This document shows, piece by piece, positions 25,569 through 32,476 of a DNA stretch of 46,743 nucleotides (position 1 is its first letter; every line of letters begins with the position of its first letter). A program made the translations under genes and the position numbers. The notes beneath the pieces were generated by a model that made no database searches, was not told the origin of the DNA, and was given only the letters and a program-made list of their open reading frames with translations. Source of the stretch: Cytophagaceae bacterium (GTDB lineage Bacteria; Bacteroidota; Bacteroidia; Flavobacteriales; Flavobacteriaceae); contig PALD01000036.1 in assembly GCA_002710685.1 (NCBI GenBank), positions 1 through 46,743 on the forward strand. The letters are read 5' to 3'.

Positions 25569-27971
25569 ATGGCCAAAATCAAACACAACAATTTTCTGGA
25601 TACCATTGATAAGGTGATTACAGATGCCAAATCGGCAGGAATTGTCCATCTTAGAGCTGAAGATGCACGGTTAAATGGTAGGTTTATCACGGTCAACGGA
25701 ATCAAATCCCATCATTTTGGGACCACGGGATACCTGGGGCTTGAGCAGGATCCTCGTATCAAGACCGCTGCCATACGCGCCATATTAAGATATGGCACTC
25801 AGTTTCCGCTTTCCAAAACCTACATCGCTCATCCATTGTACCAGGAATTGGAAGAGAAACTAATGCGATTATTCAAAAACCCGGTCATCATAACCAAGAA
25901 CAGTACATTAGGTCATATGGCCGTGATTCCCACCGTTGTCAGGGATGAAGATGCTGTTATCCTTGACCATCAGGTCCACTGGAGCGTCCAGAATGCTGCC
26001 CAGCTTCTAAAAGTCAGGGGGGTGCCCGTTCAGCTAGTACGACACAATAACCTGGAAATGCTGGAGACCTTGATAAAAAGACTTTCCTCGAAAGTTTCAA
26101 AAATATGGTATATGGCCGATGGGGTGTACTCCATGTATGGTGATTATGCACCGGTAGAGGAACTCATTGCGCTTTCCAGGAAATACACTCAGTTACACCT
26201 TTATTTTGATGATGTTCACGGGATGAGCTGGAGAGGTGAAAACGGGATGGGGTATGTCATGAGCAAACTGGATACCCTTCCGGAAAATGTACTTGTCTTT
26301 GGCACCTTGAGCAAAACTTTTGGCACTTCTGGATCTGTCCTGGTATGTTCCAACAAAAGGTTTTACCACCAGATCAAAACATTCGGTGGGCCCCTAACCT
26401 TCTCTGCACAATTGGAACCCAGTGCCGTGGGTGCTGCCATAGCCTCCGCGGATATCCATCTTTCCGATGAGATATATGCACTGCAGGAAGATCTGGAAAA
26501 AAGAATCGGTTATTTCAACAGCTTGCTGGCCGGTTCCAGGTTACCCCTAATTGCCAAAAACAGTTCCCCTGTATTTTATATCGGAACCGGACTTCCAGCA
26601 ACAGGTTATTTTTTTGTAAAGCGCTTGATGGATGAAGGTTTTTTCGTCAATCTCGGCCTATTCCCTGCCATACCCGTTAAAAACACGGGAGTGCGTATCA
26701 CATTATCCACACATAACGAGTTAGAAGATATTGAAAGGTTAAAAAATACATTGAGCAGAAACTTTGACATGGCCTTGGCCGCAACGGGAAATTCCATGGA
26801 GCGTATAGGCAAGGCATTTCATATAGATTTTCATAAAGAAAAACCTGTTGCCAGTAATAAGGAAAGACTTAGGCTTCAGGCTTTCGGTTCCATATCAGAA
26901 ATAGATATACTTCTCTGGAACAAAACGATGGGTAAAAACAATATTTTGGATTGGGAGGGGCTTCACTTTCTGGAAAATTCCTTCAAGGATAATCCTGAGC
27001 ATGAACACAACTGGAATTTTAGATATGTACAGATCCTGGATGACTTCAATCAACCAATTTTAATGGGTTTTCTGACGGAAGCCCTATGGAAAAACGATAT
27101 GTTATCCCCCGCTTCCATATCCAAGAAGATTGAGGAACAAAGAAAACAAGATCCTTATGCACAGACTTCCCGTGTTTTGGCCCTGGGTTGTTTATTTACG
27201 GAAGGAAAACACCTTTATATAAATTCCGACCATCCTCAAGCAAAGGAAGCCGTAACCTGTTTTTTAGAATATATTGAAGACCTGGGCCAGAAACTCGGCG
27301 TAACGCTTACAGTATTACGGGATTTTAACACGGATTCCCCGTGGTCTAAAATTTTTCAAGAGCAGGGATATATCCCCATCGATATGCCAGACTCTTGCGT
27401 GTTATTTGATTTGGATAAAAAAAATGATGCAGACTATTCAATATATCTTTCAAAGCGTTCCCAAAAACATTTCAGAAAGGACATCCAACCCTACTTAAGC
27501 TTAAGTAAAGCACAAGTGATAACATCACCAAGCACAAAAAATATTCAAACCTTTTATGAACTTTACAAGCAGGTAAAAGCTAAAAACACTGGCCTAAATA
27601 CGTTTACCTACCCTGTTGGTGTTTTTCAAAACATGGCAAAACACCCTAACTGGGAATTCATCGCCTTAAAATCAGTGCCCGGGGCCCGTATCTTGGGCGT
27701 AATGTTCTGTTATAAAAATTATTCCGGTACGTATGTTCCCAGTCTAGTGGGTCTGGATTATCGATATCTTAAAGAATATAATACCTATAGACAGTTACTC
27801 TATCAAACTATTTTAAGAGCACGTAGGCTAAAGTTTATCAATGTTGATTTTGGCATTAGCGCCAGTTTTGAAAAAAGAAAACTGGGTGCTGCCCCAATAC
27901 CAAAACAGGCCTTCCTTCAAACCAACGATAATTTTCTTTTGGAAGAATTGGAAATGATGAGAAGTAGTTAA
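25569..27971 (+). CDS. PLP-dependent alpha-oxoamine-synthase-like domain fused to a GNAT-like domain
   Basis: An 800-residue protein in two parts. Residues 1-405 form a fold-type I PLP enzyme of the BioF/KBL/serine-palmitoyltransferase group: Asp-His in LYFDDVHGMSW (D214, H217) and the Schiff-base lysine in GTLSKTFGTSGS (K249). Residues 420-800 resemble GNAT-type acyltransferases of the BioF2/FemAB kind (LYLSKRSQKHFRKDIQPYL; VNVDFGIS-like segment near the end). The N-terminal part should condense an amino acid with an acyl thioester; the C-terminal part could acylate the product, as in sphingolipid-, capnine- or other amino-lipid biosynthesis. No lipid-pathway genes lie next to it. It stands alone between the STAS-like gene and the mobile element, so the product is unknown. 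Confidence 0.75.
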   Translation: MAKIKHNNFLDTIDKVITDAKSAGIVHLRAEDARLNGRFITVNGIKSHHFGTTGYLGLEQDPRIKTAAIRAILRYGTQFPLSKTYIAHPLYQELEEKLMRLFKNPVIITKNSTLGHMAVIPTVVRDEDAVILDHQVHWSVQNAAQLLKVRGVPVQLVRHNNLEMLETLIKRLSSKVSKIWYMADGVYSMYGDYAPVEELIALSRKYTQLHLYFDDVHGMSWRGENGMGYVMSKLDTLPENVLVFGTLSKTFGTSGSVLVCSNKRFYHQIKTFGGPLTFSAQLEPSAVGAAIASADIHLSDEIYALQEDLEKRIGYFNSLLAGSRLPLIAKNSSPVFYIGTGLPATGYFFVKRLMDEGFFVNLGLFPAIPVKNTGVRITLSTHNELEDIERLKNTLSRNFDMALAATGNSMERIGKAFHIDFHKEKPVASNKERLRLQAFGSISEIDILLWNKTMGKNNILDWEGLHFLENSFKDNPEHEHNWNFRYVQILDDFNQPILMGFLTEALWKNDMLSPASISKKIEEQRKQDPYAQTSRVLALGCLFTEGKHLYINSDHPQAKEAVTCFLEYIEDLGQKLGVTLTVLRDFNTDSPWSKIFQEQGYIPIDMPDSCVLFDLDKKNDADYSIYLSKRSQKHFRKDIQPYLSLSKAQVITSPSTKNIQTFYELYKQVKAKNTGLNTFTYPVGVFQNMAKHPNWEFIALKSVPGARILGVMFCYKNYSGTYVPSLVGLDYRYLKEYNTYRQLLYQTILRARRLKFINVDFGISASFEKRKLGAAPIPKQAFLQTNDNFLLEELEMMRSS

Positions 27972-28078
27972 CAATCCCCCTTGATAGCAATACCCCCAAG
28001 GTTAAATTCCTATGTAAATCATTTCCTCATTTGAAAATACACTTACCCCACTATTTGTTAACCCGTCTAGTTAATAAT

Positions 28079-28909
28079 ATGTTCGACGCCGAAATTCAAG
28101 CATTCCACAACAAACTCAATACCGAGGTCCTGGGTATCATGGATCCATTGAAAAAAGCAGATTCCGGGATTGAAATAGCCAACAGTTCACTCTCCAGCCT
28201 GAAGGCCCTGGTCGAAGAAGAAGATTTTGAGGATACGCCGGGGGAAATAGATTTTTTCAAGAACATAAAGCCATGCCCGATGAGCTATCTGATCTATTTC
28301 TCAGAAATGCGTTCCTGCGAGACACGGAAACCCAAGGCAGGACAGAGCTTTCAGGTCCGCTTCTTTAAAAAGGAACTCCGAAAGATCAACAAATTCTTTT
28401 ATCGCAACAACGATTTTGTTCAATACATGGAACAGGGACATTCCTATATGGACCACCAGCTCTTTACCCGGAACCATCGAAAGAACTTTCCCTTTACGCC
28501 CACGATAAACTACTTTCAATATCCGGAATTCTCGAGTTCACATGATATGCTCTGGGCAAAGATCCAGGCCATGTACCTCCTGATACACTACATACGGGAG
28601 TCCCTGGAAAACCTTAGGCCGGGCATGCTGGACAGTATGGAGCCAAGACGGCACCGGGTCATGCTATGGTCGGGGTCTAAGACCGCACTCGTGGAACTGA
28701 TCTATGCCCTGTATGCTTCCGGGGACCTTAATCATGGCACCTCTGATATCAGTTCCATAACCTCTTCATTCGAAGATTACTTCAATATAAAACTGGACAA
28801 TATCTACAAGACCTACTCTGAGATAAAGGCCCGGAAAAACAATAGGACAAAATACCTGGAAACGTTGATGACTGCCCTGGAAAGCAAGATGAACAAGGAC
28901 GACAAATAG
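28079..28909 (+). CDS. rteC: RteC family protein of the conjugative element
   Basis: The product of about 276 residues resembles RteC: FFKNIKPCPMSYLIYFSEMR, then KKELRKINKFFYRNNDFVQYMEQGHSYMD with the motif YFQYPEFSSSHDMLWAKIQA. RteC is the tetracycline-operon regulator that activates excision genes in the Bacteroides element CTnDOT. Here it marks the left part of the integrated element. The frame extends to a TTG at 28031, but ATG 28079 begins a sequence (MFDAEIQAFHNKL) that matches the usual start. No rteA/rteB pair is present upstream, so regulation must differ from CTnDOT. Confidence 0.82.
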   Translation: MFDAEIQAFHNKLNTEVLGIMDPLKKADSGIEIANSSLSSLKALVEEEDFEDTPGEIDFFKNIKPCPMSYLIYFSEMRSCETRKPKAGQSFQVRFFKKELRKINKFFYRNNDFVQYMEQGHSYMDHQLFTRNHRKNFPFTPTINYFQYPEFSSSHDMLWAKIQAMYLLIHYIRESLENLRPGMLDSMEPRRHRVMLWSGSKTALVELIYALYASGDLNHGTSDISSITSSFEDYFNIKLDNIYKTYSEIKARKNNRTKYLETLMTALESKMNKDDK

Positions 28910-28936
28910 GTCACTTTATGTTTTTCCCACCTCTTC

Positions 28937-29149
28937 ATGACTACGAAAAGAGTCCAGGTCCACGATAGATGGGACACGGAAGAAAAATATCCCCCGTATG
29001 GGATACCAAAATCCCTTAAATCCCTTCAAACTTCACGAATTTTCCTAAATGTTAAAGTTTTTCCCACTACGGAATCCATTGTGAAGGATTTATATCAAAA
29101 CATTTCAATTTCGATGAACGAAAGTCAAATCAGGTCAAGGGCCATCTGA
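28937..29149 (+). CDS. Hypothetical short ORF, doubtful
   Basis: A 70-codon frame between rteC and the excisionase-like gene. The product is basic and has no recognised motif. It may be a decayed or non-coding stretch; the segment CTACGGAATCC inside it shares ten bases with the 15-bp repeat near the defence island, probably by chance. Confidence 0.25.
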   Translation: MTTKRVQVHDRWDTEEKYPPYGIPKSLKSLQTSRIFLNVKVFPTTESIVKDLYQNISISMNESQIRSRAI

Positions 29150-29197
29150 TGAACTGATAGCAATAGGATGGTCCTTTTCCATTAAAACCATTCTATT

Positions 29198-29482
29198 ATG
29201 CCAACAAATATCATTACCACCGATGATCTTCGGGAGTTCAAGATGGAGTTGCTCGATGATATCAGGACCCTTCTTGATCAACAATCAGAGGGAAAGCTAA
29301 AAAAATACCTCAAATCCTCTGAGGTCATGGATTTCTTAAAAGTTAGCCCTGGTACGCTTCAAAACCTGCGTATAAATGGCACCTTACCCTATACCAAGGT
29401 TGGCGGCATCATTTATTATAATGCCGAGGAAATTCAAAAAGTAATGGATGCCAACCGGGTGCACCACGGCTTAAACCCTTAG
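29198..29482 (+). CDS. Excisionase-type helix-turn-helix protein
   Basis: The 94-residue product has a MerR/HTH_17-type domain at its C-terminal half: YLKSSEVMDFLKVSPGTLQNLR followed by GTLPYTKVGGIIYYNAEEIQKVM, the standard form of Xis-like proteins of Bacteroidota elements. The first 40 residues are a helical lead. Such proteins bind att or promoter DNA and direct excision or act as regulators. It is 3 bases upstream of the replication-initiator-like gene, so the two are co-transcribed. Confidence 0.85.
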   Translation: MPTNIITTDDLREFKMELLDDIRTLLDQQSEGKLKKYLKSSEVMDFLKVSPGTLQNLRINGTLPYTKVGGIIYYNAEEIQKVMDANRVHHGLNP

Positions 29483-29485
29483 GCC

Positions 29486-30250
29486 ATGAACTACATAAAG
29501 CTACTTAGTGCGGCCTTTGAGAAGTTCTATTTTGATGACCGCCTGAACCCCACCCATATCAGCCTGTACATGGCACTTTTCCAAGAATGGAACAGTAGCC
29601 GGTTCCCTGATGAATTCCATGTGAACAGCAGGGAGCTCATGCGCGTGGCCAAGATAGGCTCAAAATCCACCTATCACAGGTGTATCGTTGATCTGGATGC
29701 TTGGCAATACCTATCCTACTTTCCTTCAAACAATCCCTACAAGGGCAGCAAGATCAAGATGGCCATTATCGGGACAACTGATGAACCGGTTACGGGACAC
29801 TACAATCCCATATTGGAACAGCTTGCGGAACAGTACCATCCCAGGGGTGTACCACTTAAGGGACACCACCATGCCAAAAATGGACAAGCTGTGTACCAGC
29901 ACCGTCCCATGAGTGGACAAGCACTGGTATCTAATACAAACAATACCAAACAGGAAAACACTATAAAACAGCCAAAGGGCAGGCAGACCGTTATCGATTT
30001 TTTTATTGAAAAAGATTTTGATTCAGCTGAAGCTGAAAGATTTTACCAGCACTATAGCGACCGTCATTGGCAAACGGGCGATGGTAACGACATTCGGGAT
30101 TGGCGCGCCGTGGCCAGACACTGGATGGACCGGACCGAATTATTTGAAGAAGAGAACAGGCCAAGCAAGAAACAGGCCTCCCATCCAGAAGGACATCACG
30201 GTGACAATTTGCGGACGACAAAAACCAAGGATTATGGACAACCCCTCTAA
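29486..30250 (+). CDS. Replication-initiator-like protein with internal iterons
   Basis: A 254-residue protein. Residues 1-100 (MNYIKLLSAAFEKFYFDDRL and HISLYMALFQEWNSSRFPDEF, then RVAKIGSKSTYHRCIVDL) form a DnaD/RepA_N-like winged-helix domain. Residues 103-142 are four degenerate 11-residue repeats (pattern YxPxxxQ or HxPxxxQ), followed by a linker and a C-terminal domain with DIRDWRAVARHWMDR, typical of DnaD-like modules that recruit a helicase loader. The repeats are encoded by exact 33-bp DNA repeats listed separately. The gene lies between an excisionase-like gene and a DnaC-like ATPase, overlapping the latter by 17 bases, so the three form a replication/excision module of the element. 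Confidence 0.75.
   Translation: MNYIKLLSAAFEKFYFDDRLNPTHISLYMALFQEWNSSRFPDEFHVNSRELMRVAKIGSKSTYHRCIVDLDAWQYLSYFPSNNPYKGSKIKMAIIGTTDEPVTGHYNPILEQLAEQYHPRGVPLKGHHHAKNGQAVYQHRPMSGQALVSNTNNTKQENTIKQPKGRQTVIDFFIEKDFDSAEAERFYQHYSDRHWQTGDGNDIRDWRAVARHWMDRTELFEEENRPSKKQASHPEGHHGDNLRTTKTKDYGQPL
29794..29909 (+). repeat. Four iteron-like 33-bp-spaced repeats inside the initiator gene
   Basis: Cores at 29794-29810, 29827-29843, 29860-29876 and 29893-29909 start exactly 33 bases apart: GGGACACTACAATCCCA, GGAACAGTACCATCCCA, GGGACACCACCATGCCA and GTACCAGCACCGTCCCA. Consensus GGGACACYACCATCCCA with palindromic ends (GGGA/TCCC). The spacing is three helical turns and keeps the reading frame. In RepA_N-type plasmid initiators the origin iterons lie in the middle of the rep gene, as here, so this is a candidate origin. 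Confidence 0.7.
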
Positions 30251-30896
30251 AATCAAAGAAGGTGGCGTGGAATATTCCCTGGGCAGGTTTGATGGGAAAA
30301 GCGTACTCTATGATTTTCCTAAAATCCTGGTTTACCTAAATGCCAAGGGCAAACTGTTGTTCGGTAAAAAGTTCAAGGTTTATGAAGAGGACAAGGATAT
30401 ACTGTTGAAGCTCTGCTCCTATTTTATCAAGGATAAGGATAATTGTAAAAAATTTAATATCGACATTGACAAGGGCATCCTACTTTCCGGACCTGTGGGC
30501 TGTGGCAAGACCAGTTTAATGAAACTGTTGCGGCATATCGTTCCCCTACAACGTCCTTACGAAATGATTCCCTGCCGGAACGTGGCATTTAGCTTTAACC
30601 ACCTGGGATTTAAGACCGTCGAAGAATATGGAAATACCAAATTCTACTGTTTTGATGATCTGGGCGTGGAACCTGCAGGACGTTTCTATGGCAAGGATCT
30701 GAACGTGATGGGCGAAGTGCTCTTATCACGCCATGAACTCTATCTAAACACCAAGCGAAAGATCAAGACACACGCCACCACAAACCTGAACGCCGAGGAA
30801 TTGGAAGATCGCTATGGTAATCGTGTGCGTAGTCGGATGCGGGAACTGTTTAATTTGATTGCTTTTGATAAGGGGGCTGGGGATAAGAGGAAATAG
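30234..30896 (+). CDS. P-loop ATPase, DnaC-like helicase loader
   Basis: The product of about 220 residues has Walker A GPVGCGKTSL near residue 85 and Walker B FYCFDDLG near 140, followed by an arginine-finger region ATTNLNAEELEDRYGNRVRSR, the layout of DnaC/IstB-type ATPases. The frame is open from 30006 but the first 76 residues of that frame read as an out-of-frame shadow of the initiator gene; ATG 30234, 17 bases inside the end of that gene, is the sensible start. It probably loads the replicative helicase at the origin of the circular element. Confidence 0.8.
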   Translation: MDNPSKIKEGGVEYSLGRFDGKSVLYDFPKILVYLNAKGKLLFGKKFKVYEEDKDILLKLCSYFIKDKDNCKKFNIDIDKGILLSGPVGCGKTSLMKLLRHIVPLQRPYEMIPCRNVAFSFNHLGFKTVEEYGNTKFYCFDDLGVEPAGRFYGKDLNVMGEVLLSRHELYLNTKRKIKTHATTNLNAEELEDRYGNRVRSRMRELFNLIAFDKGAGDKRK

Positions 30897-30948
30897 TTTA
30901 TTTTTTACAGATTAAACTTTGGCAAAAAATAGTATATTCTGCCAAAAC

Positions 30949-31056
30949 TTAATTTCTTTCCTTTCGGAAATATTTCCATAATAGGAATACTTCTGAAATA
31001 AATTGCACCACAGTTTCTTTTAAACTCTTTGTTAACTCTAAAAATAATTCTTTCAT
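30949..31056 (-). CDS. 35-residue small protein coupled to the amidase gene
   Basis: A short frame too small for usual annotation. Its ATG (31056-31054) overlaps the amidase TGA (31055-31053) in an ATGA junction, the classic arrangement for translational coupling. The product MKELFLELTKSLKETVVQFI continues for 15 residues to a basic end (KYFRKERN) and looks amphipathic, with a hydrophobic face. Function unknown; membrane association with the amidase is possible. Confidence 0.45.
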   Translation of the reverse strand: MKELFLELTKSLKETVVQFISEVFLLWKYFRKERN

Positions 31057-31691
31057 AATTTTGATGTCTTTAAAAATGATAAAATAGCGAGTGCAATGTG
31101 CTGAAGGTTTTCATATTCTGAAATGTAATGACTCTCATCCTTGTTACTCAAAAACCCCAATTCCAATAGCACCGAAGGCGTAAAGTCCATGGTTTCCCGT
31201 AGCACCTGAAAGTTGGCAAACTTCACTCCCCTGCTTTCAAAACCCCATCTCTTATTTAGGTCCTCGTGCAGTTGAAAAGCAAGCCAGGTAGCATCATTTG
31301 AGTATTTGGATATTACATCCGTAACATAAACTTCAATACCCCTAGCATTTGGATTATCTGAATGATTGCAGTGCAAAGAAACAAACAAATCAGCTTTTAA
31401 TGCTTTGGCCAGCTTGGTTCTATCCGATAGCGAAATAAGTGTATCGTTATACCTGGTTAAATAAATGTCGAGTGGTTTTTCCAAGTCATTATTTAACCTT
31501 AGAACCTCATTCGCAAGGGACATAGCCACATCTTTTTCCTGGATGTCATTTAATCCAGTTGCACCCGAATCCTTTCCGCCATGGCCAGGGTCAATGACAA
31601 TGATCTTTTTTGCATGCAAATCCTGCCCCATAAGCAAGCAGATTTTGAAGAGCAAAATCATAAAACTGACGTTTTTGAGCCACTTTTTCAT
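31053..31691 (-). CDS. N-acetylmuramoyl-L-alanine amidase (Amidase_3)
   Basis: The 212-residue product has a signal peptide (MKKWLKNVSFMILLFKICLL) and the zinc amidase fold: IIVIDPGHGGKDSGATG with the first His, a Glu after it in IQEKDVAMSLANEVL, DLFVSLHCNHSDN with the second His, and the catalytic Glu in LLELGFLSNKDE. It cuts the bond between MurNAc and the peptide and would open the peptidoglycan for the transfer channel. It is divergent from the tra operon (traE at 31881), as expected of a hydrolase that helps assembly. ATG 31691 is chosen because the signal peptide begins there; the open frame continues upstream without sense. Confidence 0.88.
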   Translation of the reverse strand: MKKWLKNVSFMILLFKICLLMGQDLHAKKIIVIDPGHGGKDSGATGLNDIQEKDVAMSLANEVLRLNNDLEKPLDIYLTRYNDTLISLSDRTKLAKALKADLFVSLHCNHSDNPNARGIEVYVTDVISKYSNDATWLAFQLHEDLNKRWGFESRGVKFANFQVLRETMDFTPSVLLELGFLSNKDESHYISEYENLQHIALAILSFLKTSKL

Positions 31692-31797
31692 TTTCAATTT
31701 TTGTCTTATCAACAGTTCCACTTCATAATTCCATAGAATTTGATGCCAAATAATAATATCGGAAATCAAACAAAACCAAATAATATTTTATTCACAA

Positions 31798-31830
31798 ATA
31801 TTTGATTTACAGTTTATTATATTCAAATAT
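31798..31830. promoter_or_regulatory. Dyad in the amidase/traE intergenic region
   Basis: ATATTTGA (31798-31805) and TCAAATAT (31823-31830) are perfect 8-bp arms with a 17-base spacer in the AT-rich region between the divergent amidase and tra operons. It may be an operator shared by both promoters. Confidence 0.4.
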
Positions 31831-31880
31831 ATGTAAATTTCCAATACTGAAAATGAATCACGAATCAAATCCTTTCCGTT

Positions 31881-32168
31881 ATGAAAAAATCACACTATCC
31901 GGCAATCATTTTTTCACTGCTATCAACTTCCCTTTTTGCACAGATCGGGGGTATTGAAGATTCGGTCAACGATGTTTCCGATACCATCCGAAGCATTTTT
32001 CCGATCATCCTGGGGGTCATCTTCCTGATAGGCTTCCTATTCAATGCCGGGCATTTCTTTGGTGAGAATGCCGATCTCAAAAAAGGGATCACGCGGGTAT
32101 TGGTCTTTGTGCTTATTGCGGGTGCTGTTGTGGGCATCTTCACCTACCTAATAGGAATCGTGGTATAA
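31881..32168 (+). CDS. traE: TraE-type (DUF4134) conjugation protein, VirB2-like
   Basis: A 95-residue protein with a signal peptide (MKKSHYPAIIFSLLSTSLFA) and two membrane segments (IRSIFPIILGVIFLIGFLF and VLVFVLIAGAVVGIFTYLI) separated by a short charged loop. This matches DUF4134/TraE of Bacteroides conjugative elements, the likely pilin-like VirB2 counterpart. It heads the transfer operon and lies 29 bases before traF. Confidence 0.85.
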   Translation: MKKSHYPAIIFSLLSTSLFAQIGGIEDSVNDVSDTIRSIFPIILGVIFLIGFLFNAGHFFGENADLKKGITRVLVFVLIAGAVVGIFTYLIGIVV

Positions 32169-32197
32169 ATAAACCCTCATCGAGGACTTTAAGCCAA

Positions 32198-32476
32198 ATG
32201 AAGAAATTCGAGGTCTATAAAAACATAAGGAAACGGGCGGTCATTTTCGGGCTGCCCATTGCCCTGTTTGCGTTAATGATGGTTTCAATCCTTGCATCCC
32301 TATTGATCATCATTTTCTCCTTCAGCTTTGGGATTATCCTCGGCGTGTTGGTTTTCAATGCCTCCCTATATGTTGGACTAACACGAATAGCCCATAATCC
32401 GCAGCTATTTCAGGTGGCGAAGGCCTTTCCACGGATTATCAGCAACAAAAGAAATTCCGGGATCCATTATGAATAA
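32198..32476 (+). CDS. traF: TraF-type (DUF4133) conjugation protein, VirB3-like
   Basis: A 92-residue protein with a cytoplasmic basic start (MKKFEVYKNIRKRAVIFG) and two adjacent membrane helices (LPIALFALMMVSILASLLIII and FSFGIILGVLVFNASLYVGL), followed by a soluble tail. This is DUF4133, the VirB3-like partner of the VirB4 ATPase TraG. Its 3' end overlaps the traG start by 8 bases, which fits tight coupling of the two subunits. Confidence 0.88.
   Translation: MKKFEVYKNIRKRAVIFGLPIALFALMMVSILASLLIIIFSFSFGIILGVLVFNASLYVGLTRIAHNPQLFQVAKAFPRIISNKRNSGIHYE

Noticed and set aside
29794..29909. Short CRISPR array
   Set aside because: Repeats are degenerate, inside a coding frame and separated by only 16 bases; no cas genes.
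29688..29920. ORFs on both strands across the iterons in the initiator gene
   Set aside because: They are shadows created by the 33-bp repeats; the real frame is 29486-30250.
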